A stretch of DNA of 64,000 nt from Fuerstiella sp. (GTDB lineage: Bacteria > Planctomycetota > Planctomycetia > Planctomycetales > Planctomycetaceae): contig JAKVAZ010000014.1 of assembly GCA_022447225.1 (NCBI GenBank), forward strand, positions 62,001 through 126,000, read 5' to 3'. The notes beneath the pieces were generated by a model that saw only the letters and a program-made list of their open reading frames with translations, had not been told where the DNA came from and made no database searches. Below, one piece after another: positions 44,010-52,994 of the stretch (position 1 is its first letter; the number at the start of each line of letters is the position of its first letter). The position numbers were made by a program, and so were the translations under genes.

Positions 44010-44930
44010 ATGACCCATATCATTGTCGTCGACGACGCCCTCACTGACAGAACACTGGTCACTGGTCTTTTGAATAGTGAGTTCACATGTGACGTACAGA
44101 CCGCTGAAAACGGTGAAGCTGCGCTCGGTTACATTGATGCACGCAGGCCCGACATCGTGCTGACGGATCTGAAGATGCCTGGAATGGGCGGACTTGAGTT
44201 GTTGCGGTCAATCAAGGAAGACCATCCGATGATTCCTGTTGTGGTGATGACAGGGTACGACAGTGAACAAATCGTCACAGATGTCATGAAGGCGGGAGCA
44301 GCAGACTACGTTACCAAACGTCGACTGGCCGAAGACCTGCCACGCACTGTTGAACGCATCATCTTCGCAAAACAGAACTCGATGGTTTCGCCTGAGTTGG
44401 TGCATGGCATCGCTACGGAAACCGGCTCTCGTCTTTTTTCAAAGTCGATCTATGATCACCCCATTGTCGACATCGATGGCAATCAAACGTCTTTGAAAAA
44501 GTACAAGGGAAAGGTTCTGCTCATTGTGAACGTGGCTTCTCGTTGCGGCTTTACGTGCCAGTACAGGGGGCTGGAAAAAATTCACCAAAAATATCGTGGC
44601 CGCGGTCTGGTGGTCTGCGGTTTTCCGTGTAATCAGTTTGGTGGACAGGAACCCGGGACCGAACAGGAGATCAAAGAGTTTTGCTCCGTCAAATACGGAG
44701 TTACTTTTCCGGTGTTCTCAAAGATTTTTGTGAACGGACCGGATCGACATTCGGTTTATGAAACATTGGTCGGAAAAGACTCACCCGTCAGGGGGTCAGT
44801 GAACTGGAACTTTACCAAGATCCTTGTGGGGCGAAACGGAATACCTCTGGCCCGTTTTGGACCGTGGACCTTTCCTGCTTTCGGCAAACTGCGCAGGGCC
44901 ATTGAACAGGCATTAGAGGGATCAGAGTGA
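44010..44930 (+). CDS. Response-regulator receiver domain fused to glutathione peroxidase
   Basis: ATG 44010 (AAGGA upstream) gives 306 residues. Residues 1-115 are a CheY-like receiver: acidic pair Asp8-Asp9, phosphoacceptor Asp53 in VLTDLKMPG, MTGY switch Thr and Lys103. Residues about 145-300 are a full glutathione peroxidase: Cys179 in NVASRCGFT as the peroxidatic residue, FPCNQFGGQEPG with Gln213, and WNF with Trp266 and Asn267. Both halves keep their catalytic residues. Glutathione peroxidases reduce peroxides with thioredoxin or glutathione. Phosphorylation control of a peroxidase is unusual and is inferred only from the fusion. No histidine kinase is adjacent. Confidence 0.88.
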   Translation: MTHIIVVDDALTDRTLVTGLLNSEFTCDVQTAENGEAALGYIDARRPDIVLTDLKMPGMGGLELLRSIKEDHPMIPVVVMTGYDSEQIVTDVMKAGAADYVTKRRLAEDLPRTVERIIFAKQNSMVSPELVHGIATETGSRLFSKSIYDHPIVDIDGNQTSLKKYKGKVLLIVNVASRCGFTCQYRGLEKIHQKYRGRGLVVCGFPCNQFGGQEPGTEQEIKEFCSVKYGVTFPVFSKIFVNGPDRHSVYETLVGKDSPVRGSVNWNFTKILVGRNGIPLARFGPWTFPAFGKLRRAIEQALEGSE

Positions 44931-45098
44931 CAGGTATTGCTGTTCGCTGAACAGCAACGCTGCCCCGGTTCTTTTCCCTTCGGATGGTGAATTCCTTCCA
45001 AATTCCATTTGCTTCGGTGGTCAGATCCTGACGGGCTGATTCATTGTACAATGCCTGTGTGTGTCTTTGATCTTGTCAACAAGGTTGGAAGTTGCTGG

Positions 45099-45830
45099 AT
45101 GAACCAGATTCGCGTTGCTCTGATTCAGTTCGACGCCGCGCCGGAAGCGGTAGAAACAAACCTGGATAAAATGACGGCCCTTGCACGCGAAGCCGCCAGC
45201 AGAAAGGCGCGGTGGATCATGTTCCACGAAGGGACCGTCAGCGACTACACTCCGCAGTTGGCCGATTTCGCCGAGCATCTGCCGGACGGCCGTTCCACAA
45301 AGTTGATGCGGAATCTGGCGGCAGAGCTCGACTGCTACATTAACTTTGGGATTTCTGAGACGGATGGCGAGCGGTATTTCATGTCCCAGGTCTTTGTGGG
45401 GCCGGCCGGGTTGATCTACTGCTACCGCAAGACATGGCTCTGGCTGGAATCCGATGACCGCGGGTACAGAAACGAGTGGGCACGTTACGATCCCGGCACT
45501 GGGCCGGAGCTGTTCGAGTTCGATGGCCTCCGGGCCACCTGCTTCATCTGCGCCGACGGTGAGTCCCCACGCTGCCTGGAACGTGTCAGGCTCATGAAAC
45601 CGGACGTGGTTTTCTATCCCAACAATCGACGGACACTGCCTGAATTCGATGTCCTCGGGCAGGACGTTCGTGCCGTTGGAGCACCCATGCTGGTCACGAA
45701 CCGCATCGGTATGTCCTGGGTGAACTACACCACCGGTGGGTGTGTTGTGTACTCAGCCGACGGTGAGGTGCTGGCTAAAGCCAACCGCGAGGGACGCGAG
45801 GAAATCCTGATTCACGACCTTGATGTGTAG
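45099..45830 (+). CDS. Carbon-nitrogen hydrolase (nitrilase family)
   Basis: ATG 45099 gives 243 residues. The catalytic triad is visible: Glu in MFHEGTVSDY, Lys in YRKTWLW and Cys in CFICADGESPR. The fold begins with QIRVALIQFDAAPEAVETN. Members hydrolyse amides, N-carbamoyl compounds or nitriles. The open frame continues upstream to 45009 without a plausible leader. It is an isolated gene, so the substrate is unknown. Confidence 0.85.
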   Translation: MNQIRVALIQFDAAPEAVETNLDKMTALAREAASRKARWIMFHEGTVSDYTPQLADFAEHLPDGRSTKLMRNLAAELDCYINFGISETDGERYFMSQVFVGPAGLIYCYRKTWLWLESDDRGYRNEWARYDPGTGPELFEFDGLRATCFICADGESPRCLERVRLMKPDVVFYPNNRRTLPEFDVLGQDVRAVGAPMLVTNRIGMSWVNYTTGGCVVYSADGEVLAKANREGREEILIHDLDV

Positions 45831-45872
45831 ATCTTCTTAAGTCGGATGATGTGATGCCATTCGCCGTCGGAA

Positions 45873-47432
45873 TCAGGACTCACCGTTCGTTTCGGCTGGT
45901 GCCTTTGTCCAGATTGTCAGGTTTTGGAGACTAGCGGTGGAGCGACGGGGTACGATCCAGCTTAGCCCGTAGCCAAGCGCAAGCAGGAAGAAGTGCGGCA
46001 GCACGCCAATCCAGAACGCGTCCGGCAGTTGTCCGGCAATGTCGGGAAACGTACGGATGCCCCATTCGGTCGTCAGAACCGTCCACACAGCCACCAGCAG
46101 GACAGCAGACACCGTGGCAACCAGGGCTGCCCTGGAGCCCACTCGGACCGTCATGAATCCCAGCAGAAACAGGCTCAACAGGCCCGCCGTCACAATCGGG
46201 TAGACGAGTGTCTGGACATTCATCAGGGTTTCGGTCCGCATAAAGTGAATGGTCAGTGCCACGCCGACCATAATCATCGAAAACAGGATAGAGAACAGTC
46301 GGCCAATCAGGAGCAAGTGCCGCGAGTCTGTTCGGGAACGCCGAAATGGTCGGTAAATGTCGTTGGTGAGTATTGCTGCCGAAGCGTTGATGTTGGAATC
46401 GAGTGTTGACATGGCAGCCGCCAGCATCCCTGTCAGTACAAATCCGGCAACACCAGCAGGTATCTGCGTGAGTATGAAATAGGGAAAGATTTCTTCCGGT
46501 TTGGCGCCGTCCAGCGCGTCAGTGGGAAAGTGCTTGTAAAAAACGTAGAGAGCGGTTCCCACGAAGCTGAAGTAGACCCATGCCGGAATCGACATCGCGG
46601 TTCCCAGCAGGAACCCGCGCCGAGCTTCTTGATCGGTCTTCACGGCAAGATACCGCTGGACCATGGTCTGGTCGGTGCACAGGAATTGCAGAAACGAAAA
46701 TTGATAAGTCAGGATGATCACCCATACTGTCTTTTCGTCGAAGCGAAAAGCCGTGCTGCCGACGGCCAGTTTTCCGTCGGCCCAGGCCTCGCTGAATATC
46801 CCGCTGAGTCCTCCGGGAACCATATTGGCGATGATCGGTGTGCAGATCAGGCCGCCGGCAATCAGTGCGAAACCCTGCAGGCAATCCGTGTAAATCACCG
46901 CCTGCAGGCCTCCGGCGATTGTGTAGATGGCCACGATAACGCCCAGTCCGCAAATCACGTACGTCAGGTCGAAGCCGCTCATTCTCTGGAATGGCAGGCT
47001 CACTGCGTACAGGATAATCCCGGTGCCAAATCCGTGATAAAACAGAAAAGCAGTCGCACCGTAAAGCCGCGCCCACGAACCGAAACGCCGCTCCAGATAT
47101 TCGTAGGCCGTGCGGATATGTCCGCGGCGAAAGAAGGGCATAAAAATCCGATACGTGATCACCGCCGGAATCACATACAGCACGCTGGCCGGGACGAACC
47201 GCCAGTCGTCTTTAAATGTTGCTCCGGGAATGGCCAGGAAGGTCATTGAGCTGATGGTGGTCGCCATGATTGAAAATCCGACGACCCACCCCGGCATTCT
47301 GCGGTCGGCAAGAAAATAGCTGTCGGCTGATCGAGTTCGGCGTGCGCAGTAGACTCCAATGATGACCATGATGCCAAGATTGATGGCAATCACGACCAGG
47401 TCCTGCCAGCGCGCCAGAGGTTCGGTGACCAT
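45873..47432 (-). CDS. Sodium:solute symporter (SSS family)
   Basis: The 519-residue protein has about 13 hydrophobic helices and SSS landmarks: SADSYFLADRRMPGWVVGFSIMATTISS near the first sodium-site helix, 'AGGLQAVIYTDCLQG' and 'GMLAAAMSTLDSNINASAAILTNDIY'. The family imports sugars, amino acids, nucleosides or organic acids with sodium. The ribokinase and nucleoside-hydrolase genes follow upstream on the same strand after a 404-bp gap. Transport of a nucleoside or pentose is therefore plausible but not shown. Confidence 0.88.
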   Translation of the reverse strand: MVTEPLARWQDLVVIAINLGIMVIIGVYCARRTRSADSYFLADRRMPGWVVGFSIMATTISSMTFLAIPGATFKDDWRFVPASVLYVIPAVITYRIFMPFFRRGHIRTAYEYLERRFGSWARLYGATAFLFYHGFGTGIILYAVSLPFQRMSGFDLTYVICGLGVIVAIYTIAGGLQAVIYTDCLQGFALIAGGLICTPIIANMVPGGLSGIFSEAWADGKLAVGSTAFRFDEKTVWVIILTYQFSFLQFLCTDQTMVQRYLAVKTDQEARRGFLLGTAMSIPAWVYFSFVGTALYVFYKHFPTDALDGAKPEEIFPYFILTQIPAGVAGFVLTGMLAAAMSTLDSNINASAAILTNDIYRPFRRSRTDSRHLLLIGRLFSILFSMIMVGVALTIHFMRTETLMNVQTLVYPIVTAGLLSLFLLGFMTVRVGSRAALVATVSAVLLVAVWTVLTTEWGIRTFPDIAGQLPDAFWIGVLPHFFLLALGYGLSWIVPRRSTASLQNLTIWTKAPAETNGES

Positions 47433-47836
47433 GAGGGATCTGCGTGATTCGGGCTGAAAACAGCCGATGTTTTAATCGGAACTCGCAGCAGAGTTCTGCC
47501 GCTGCTTACGCTGGATGCCTGTTCAAACCGGAGATGTTACGTACCAGGCATTCCGTGCCTGCCGACAACCTGAAGACGGCGGCTCTCCTGTCATCAGGCA
47601 ATTGGTTTCCCGGCTCAAAAGAGACCAAATTGCCCGTAGGTGCAGTTGCAAACCAGCTTTGTTCTCCAATGAAAACCGACGGCCAGTAACACCGCTGTAA
47701 TCGGTCGTTCCACAGCTGTCAAGGGGCGCCGTCTGTCTCAGGCCGCGGACAACGCTGACGTCTGTTGCTCAGCGGATTTGAACCACACGGGAAAATTCGA
47801 GTCACGGTCCGTATGGAAACCGCTGGATTTGCGCTG
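47433..47836. other. Intergenic gap, nothing recognised
   Basis: About 400 bp between ribokinase and symporter genes, both on the minus strand. No terminator-like hairpin with U-run was found. Confidence 0.4.
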
Positions 47837-48763
47837 TCATTGTTTCAGGAATGCGTCGATTTCGGCTCTTGTCGGCATGCCCGGCTGAGCACCTTCACGT
47901 GAGGCGGCCAATGCTCCCGCCACATTCGCAAAACGGACTGCTTCCCGAAATTCTGTGCCCTCCGCCCAGCAGACTGCCAATGCTCCGGCAAACGCATCAC
48001 CGGCTGCGGTTGTATCCACTGCCGTGACCTCAAAGGGATTGACCAGGCACGATGAGTGACCGTCGAACAGCACCGCGCCGCAGTCACCCAGGGTGATGAC
48101 AACGTGTCCTGCACCGCGTTGACGAAGTTTGTCGGCCGCGGCTGCAGCCTGTTCAATCGTTTCTACCGGGCCGCCGGAAAGCATTGCAGCTTCTGATTCA
48201 TTGGGACACAGGACATCAACATTGAATAAATCGTCCGGAAATTTCTGTGGGACAGGAGCCGGATCCAGAATCACAGGCACACCGGCATCACGGGCCGTCT
48301 GAATGGCCGTCAAAACAGTGTCCATGGGGATTTCAAGCTGCAGCAGCACAACGTCCGCTGCGGCAATGATGTTCCGGAATGTCCGAATATCATCCACACT
48401 CAGCCGTTCGTTTGCCCCAGGCACCACCATGATGGAATTTTGGCCACTTTGTTCCACGGCCACGATTGCCAGGCCGCTGGGACAGTTGGCTGTGGTTTGA
48501 ACGGTATCGCAGCGGATTTGTTCCTCGGTCAGATTAGTGAGCAGACGATTGGCGAAAACATCGTCTCCCACGCGGCCAAGCAGAGTGACGTGGCCGCCGG
48601 CGCGGGCAGCTGCTACCGCCTGATTTGCGCCCTTCCCCCCACATATCTCGGCGGAGGATTTGGCTAGAATGGTCTCGCCAGGACGTGCCAGAGAATCACA
48701 GCGCACCACCAGATCCATATTGATTGAGCCAATCACAGCGATGTTCGGACCGGCTGAAGTCAT
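47837..48763 (-). CDS. rbsK: Ribokinase (PfkB family)
   Basis: The 308-residue protein begins NIAVIGSINMDLVVRCDSLARPGET, the ribokinase N-terminus, and has GGKGANQAVAAARAG, the PfkB signature 1. The C-terminal signature is VDTTAAGDAFAGALAV with the catalytic Asp, and the ATP loop is ITLGDCGAVLF. It phosphorylates D-ribose at O5. Its ATG directly abuts the TAG stop of the nucleoside hydrolase (TAGATG), so the two are translationally coupled: the hydrolase frees ribose and this kinase uses it. Confidence 0.85.
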   Translation of the reverse strand: MTSAGPNIAVIGSINMDLVVRCDSLARPGETILAKSSAEICGGKGANQAVAAARAGGHVTLLGRVGDDVFANRLLTNLTEEQIRCDTVQTTANCPSGLAIVAVEQSGQNSIMVVPGANERLSVDDIRTFRNIIAAADVVLLQLEIPMDTVLTAIQTARDAGVPVILDPAPVPQKFPDDLFNVDVLCPNESEAAMLSGGPVETIEQAAAAADKLRQRGAGHVVITLGDCGAVLFDGHSSCLVNPFEVTAVDTTAAGDAFAGALAVCWAEGTEFREAVRFANVAGALAASREGAQPGMPTRAEIDAFLKQ

Positions 48764-49837
48764 CTAACGGGAGGACCTGGAGGAGTGAATTTCGGATAGT
48801 TTGGTCTGTGGAGGCTGACTGGCCAGCAGGGTCAGCGTGGCAATCGTTCGGGCCTTTCGGTCCTGACGAATTTTCAAATATCGATCGCGACCGTCATCGG
48901 CCGGTTCGAATGTTGTCAGGCCGTCGTTTTGAATCATTACACGGCCTGGCTCGCTGATATCGAAATAGTCGCGTTCCGGACGCACGGCATACAGCACCGA
49001 TGTCAGATCCCAGGTGGGGCGGTCATCAGGATGCGGACTGTAAGCAACACAGGCATCTGCCAGTGGATGATGGGTTACGTAGCGATAGTCTTCCCGAATA
49101 CTTTGATGCGGATACGGCAGATTCAGGCCGATTTCAAAGCCGCTCCACACGATTGGTACCGGCCAGGATTCGCAGAGTTGCTTTGCGGCCGGAAGATCGG
49201 TCACAACATTGTATTCCCGGTGGTCCTGCAGCCTGCCGTCCCCGTCCGGGATCTGCTGAAATGCTCCGGCCATGATTGACAGAAGACGTGCTTTTTTTCT
49301 AACCAGTTCTGTGCCGTTTAGTGGACTAAACGAATCTGCCGGTGACGACAACAGACCGGCAAGGTTAGTGGAAAACCCAACCTGCACGATCACCACGGAA
49401 CCATCCTCCGCTGACGCCAGCACGCTGCGAAGGACATCCACCGCATCGGGCGCATCGCTGCCCGACTGCAAATTGTGTGGATAGCGCAGACGGTTCCCGT
49501 CGACCCTGTTTGCAAGGTCATTGAACGTTCCTTCGTCATTTGTGATCCCGCTGTGACAGACGCCGATCGGGATGTTGCCGCGACCGTAGAACGTGTTGAC
49601 GCTGTCGGTAAAAGGGGCCGCCAGTTCATGATCTTTGGTGATGGTCACTGCCAGCAACCGGCATTCTCCCCGGGACTGCAGCGCATGGATTATGCCCAGT
49701 GCCAGGACATCGTCGTAATCGTTGCCGATATCGGTATCAAAGATCAGCGGGACGGGTTTGTGGGGTTCCTTGCCGGACACATCGTTCACCAGACACAGGG
49801 CAAAAATCGTCAAAGCAGCGACAGAAAATTGCAGCAT
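48764..49837 (-). CDS. Secreted nucleoside-hydrolase-like protein
   Basis: The 357-residue protein has a signal peptide (MLQFSVAALTIFALCLVNDVSG). The nucleoside-hydrolase calcium-site motif follows at the mature N-terminus: FDTDIGNDYDDVLAL. Later IVQVGFSTNLAGLL, SIMAGAFQQ, EYNVVTDLPAAK and a GFEIG segment match the IunH fold. These enzymes cleave the N-glycosidic bond of ribonucleosides. The export signal implies action outside the cytoplasm, with ribose then taken up and phosphorylated by the coupled ribokinase. A variant specificity is possible, since family sub-motifs are only partly kept. Confidence 0.8.
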   Translation of the reverse strand: MLQFSVAALTIFALCLVNDVSGKEPHKPVPLIFDTDIGNDYDDVLALGIIHALQSRGECRLLAVTITKDHELAAPFTDSVNTFYGRGNIPIGVCHSGITNDEGTFNDLANRVDGNRLRYPHNLQSGSDAPDAVDVLRSVLASAEDGSVVIVQVGFSTNLAGLLSSPADSFSPLNGTELVRKKARLLSIMAGAFQQIPDGDGRLQDHREYNVVTDLPAAKQLCESWPVPIVWSGFEIGLNLPYPHQSIREDYRYVTHHPLADACVAYSPHPDDRPTWDLTSVLYAVRPERDYFDISEPGRVMIQNDGLTTFEPADDGRDRYLKIRQDRKARTIATLTLLASQPPQTKLSEIHSSRSSR

Positions 49838-50179
49838 AAAACAAACCTTCCGGATCGAACAACAGCCTGTGAGCCGGCATTATCGCTGAAGTCGCTTCCG
49901 TGGTGAAGCATTCACATCCCACAGCCGCGCCCCTCGTTCCTTTGAGCAGAATCAACGCGTATGAACGTGACTTACATTTCTCTTTTTATGTTTTCCGGTT
50001 TGCGAAAGAGTTCTTTGGTATTCGTCGGACGTGGTTCGGAATGTTCCTGATGAGGTTTCTTCGGAACGTCCTGAGAAATCTGAGGCCGTTGGTGTCAGAA
50101 TTGTACCAGTCGGGTCTGACAACGATACACTTCCTGTTTTGCTCTGAACATCTCGTACTCCTGGAACTCCTGCTACGCC
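49838..50179. other. Divergent promoter region, nothing recognised
   Basis: A 342-bp gap between divergent genes. Open frames here lack any motif. Confidence 0.4.
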
Positions 50180-50761
50180 ATGATTCCTCCTCACGTCTGG
50201 TTCATTCCGGTTCCCGAACTGTTCTGGTCAGAGTACTCCGAATCGCCGTTTTCTCAATGCGTCGACTGCGGGGGTGAACTGCAGACATGTGATTTCTATC
50301 TTCTGCAGAAGTCTTATGTAGGGACGGAACCGGTCTTTGAATTTGCGATCTGCAATACGTGCCGAGCGAACATGAGTTCCCGGTGTTCCGAAGAAACGAA
50401 TCGAGCCGTTCAGGCCTTTCTGCAGGAGTATCTCCGACGTCGGGAAATCGAATTCGAAGAATGTACTGGGATGCATGACGTGCTGCACAAATGTGTCGAG
50501 CAGTGCATCATTTGCAGCCGGCTGCGTGCCGAGTGCCATCGTTATACGATCGGCGGATTGTGCAGTGAACGGAACCTGGTTGTGCAGCAGGGACCACAAA
50601 CACAGTCTCCGCTGATGATCTGTCACGACTGTGAAGCGTCGATGTCAGAATTGATATCGAAACAGACACGCGATACCTGGGACCGTTTCGTCGAGGAAAA
50701 TTTCGACGGGCCGCCGGGGGTAGGGCTGGAAGTGCCCGGTGGAACGCCGGTATTGATTTAA
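50180..50761 (+). CDS. Cysteine-rich protein of unknown function
   Basis: The 193-residue product contains several CxxC pairs: CVDCGG, CNTC, CIIC and CHDC. They are arranged as two similar blocks (a 'QCVDCGG...CNTCRANMS' block and a 'QCIICSRL...CHDCEASMS' block), each resembling a zinc-binding unit. It is soluble and acidic. I do not recognise the family. Its stop is eight bases before the end of the convergent neighbour. Confidence 0.65.
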   Translation: MIPPHVWFIPVPELFWSEYSESPFSQCVDCGGELQTCDFYLLQKSYVGTEPVFEFAICNTCRANMSSRCSEETNRAVQAFLQEYLRRREIEFEECTGMHDVLHKCVEQCIICSRLRAECHRYTIGGLCSERNLVVQQGPQTQSPLMICHDCEASMSELISKQTRDTWDRFVEENFDGPPGVGLEVPGGTPVLI

Positions 50762-50769
50762 AGTTCGTT

Positions 50770-52635
50770 TCAGGGTTCCCGAATGAACTGCGCGGCGTAG
50801 CTGCGCACGTGCTGGCCGTTGAGCACGTGCACGGTTCTCAGCCGGTCGACTGTTGCAGATCCAAACCGATTCAGCGGAACATGGATGATTTTCTTTCCGC
50901 TGCGTTTGGCCAGTCGCCGCCAGCCTGCACCGGGAGCCAGATGACTCAACAGAGCGATATGAGATTCGTTGCTGTAATGCACGGCCGCTGCGATGAGACG
51001 TTCTTCCAGTGTATCGGTGAAGTCGAACTGAGGATCGCGAAATACGTCCGGGACCGGGCGCGGCGGAAACAGAAACAGACAGCCTCCGTAACGGGCAACG
51101 GCGACACCCGGACCAATGTGCTCCTGACTGAAGTCTGTGGCGAACAGTGACAGGGTGGATTCGTCATGATGTTCCGCCTGCCACGTGATACGCCACGGAT
51201 AGTCCCGTGGGTCTGCAGGAGAATCAAACAGCATGACCACGCAGTCCAGGTTTCCACGGGCCGGTGGGTACTCCCGAATATAGAGTTCCCCGGTGTGCCA
51301 GTTGCGCAGAGTCTCTCGAATGTCGAGCCCGTCTTTAATGCTGGAGGTGAATTTTTCGGTGCGGGCCAGATCGTTACCCAGCAGGGTCAGGGCGACGTCC
51401 TTAACGTGTGTTCGGAATCGTTCAATCGCAACGTCTTCGGGTGGCCAGCTGCATTGTCCGAACGGGTTCCATGACTTTTTCCACCGGATCTTTCTGCGTT
51501 TGTCCGGACGCGCTTTCAGCCGGCATGATCTCCAGTTCACCGGATGTCCCGGCAGACGACTGACGGTCGACACCACATCGCCGTCCGGCAGCCGGATCCG
51601 ATCGACTCCAAACTGCACCGTTGGCGTTTCGTCGGCGGCATCGAACGCATAATCACGAGCGGTTTCGGCCAGGTGGATCGCGTACTGATCACCGGCGGTC
51701 TGCCGGGCAGCGAGTACCAGGGTATAGAGATCCGGAGTGAAACGCCGTTCCAACAGTGACAGATTGCGAATGTACTTCAGGCACACGCCAAGCAACTGTG
51801 GTGTGATCGGACGTGCCCGGCTGCCGAACTCCTGCTGATATCGGTCCCGTGACGCCAGCAACAGTGTTTTGACTCCATCGATCGACAGGTTTTCATCGTC
51901 GTCCAGAGTTCTGCGGGCATGTTCGTACAGTCCGGTGATGAACGGCAGCTCACCCAGCATGAACAGCAGAGTCTCAGGCTGAACCGAATAAATCCGGGCC
52001 GGATGTAATGGCTCATGAGGATCCGGGGGACGATCAACAACGGTCTGAAAGGCATCGCGTATCCATGGCCACTCGCGCATTCCGCAAACCAGCAGAATGG
52101 AATCGTATGATTTGGTCAGACGATGCAGTTCGTTGGCCATCCAGTGAATACGTGCTGTCTGAGACCCCTCCTGCGGAGGAGCGAGCGCGGGCAGAACGGC
52201 GGCGGCGAAACGTTCCACAGCCACTTGTTTGAGTGCGTAAGCGTCCGGCAGAGTGTCGGCTGCGGGCTGGTAGTCGTCGTCCTCAATGTCAATGAACGAA
52301 CGGGGGATGTGTTCCTGAGCGGCAATTCGCAGGGCAGCGATCACGGGCTGACATGGATCAATCGGTACATAGGTGGCGGCACCATCGCTGTCAGTCCGGT
52401 CGTGATCATGCGGATCCGGCCCGGACCGCGGCTGAACCACGGCGCTGACAGCCGGCAGCTGTTCCACTCCGAATTCAACTTCCGCTTGAAACGACGGTGG
52501 CAGAGGGACGGCCAGGTGGTCGAACTGATGATTAAGCATCAGACGCCGCACCTCGATAGCAAAGTCGCCGCTGCCGTGAATCACAGGCAGGACGGTGATC
52601 TTTGATCCCAGTTGAAGGACGCTGGACACGAACAT
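50770..52635 (-). CDS. Large protein of unknown function
   Basis: ATG 52635 (MFVSSVLQLG) gives 621 residues; GTG 52671 would add twelve. The N-terminal third has alternating strands and helices (VLPVIHGSGDFAIEVRRLML, RSFIDIEDDDYQ, SILLVCGMREWPWI). This loosely recalls TraB/ChaN-type folds, a resemblance I would not rely on. The C-terminal half is rich in Trp and Arg (WKKSWNPFGQCSWPPED), with later SHLAPGAGWRRLAKRSG. No signal peptide or membrane segment is evident. Confidence 0.6.
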   Translation of the reverse strand: MFVSSVLQLGSKITVLPVIHGSGDFAIEVRRLMLNHQFDHLAVPLPPSFQAEVEFGVEQLPAVSAVVQPRSGPDPHDHDRTDSDGAATYVPIDPCQPVIAALRIAAQEHIPRSFIDIEDDDYQPAADTLPDAYALKQVAVERFAAAVLPALAPPQEGSQTARIHWMANELHRLTKSYDSILLVCGMREWPWIRDAFQTVVDRPPDPHEPLHPARIYSVQPETLLFMLGELPFITGLYEHARRTLDDDENLSIDGVKTLLLASRDRYQQEFGSRARPITPQLLGVCLKYIRNLSLLERRFTPDLYTLVLAARQTAGDQYAIHLAETARDYAFDAADETPTVQFGVDRIRLPDGDVVSTVSRLPGHPVNWRSCRLKARPDKRRKIRWKKSWNPFGQCSWPPEDVAIERFRTHVKDVALTLLGNDLARTEKFTSSIKDGLDIRETLRNWHTGELYIREYPPARGNLDCVVMLFDSPADPRDYPWRITWQAEHHDESTLSLFATDFSQEHIGPGVAVARYGGCLFLFPPRPVPDVFRDPQFDFTDTLEERLIAAAVHYSNESHIALLSHLAPGAGWRRLAKRSGKKIIHVPLNRFGSATVDRLRTVHVLNGQHVRSYAAQFIREP

Positions 52636-52994
52636 CACTCTGAACAAACCGAAACGACCGGGGCGGATCACGATGATCTCACCATCTCTGCGGGGAGGGT
52701 GCCCATTGTCGGGAGTAATCGGGCACTGACCAGTCCGGATGTCCGGGATGAAGTACGAAAGCGGAAAACAGATGCCGGACGGGCATTCTGTTTCGGTAAA
52801 CTTTTTGCAGATGAATCAGATTCAGCGGCCGATGCGGGCTTTGGTCTGCACGGTTTGAGGCATCGGCTTGTTCGGGTATTCTGGAATCAGGGCCCCTGAC
52901 TTCTTACTTGTTCGCAATGATTCAGGACCGACTGATCGTACTTTTCAGCTCCATTGTTTTTGACGGCTGCAGGTGTTGTGCCGCACAGGTACGT
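52636..52994. other. Divergent gap
   Basis: About 360 bp between divergent genes. An in-frame extension of the next gene reaches 52908 but looks non-coding. Confidence 0.4.

Noticed and set aside
49900-50277. 125-codon plus-strand frame
   Set aside because: Overlaps the better supported cysteine-rich gene in another frame and shows no motif.
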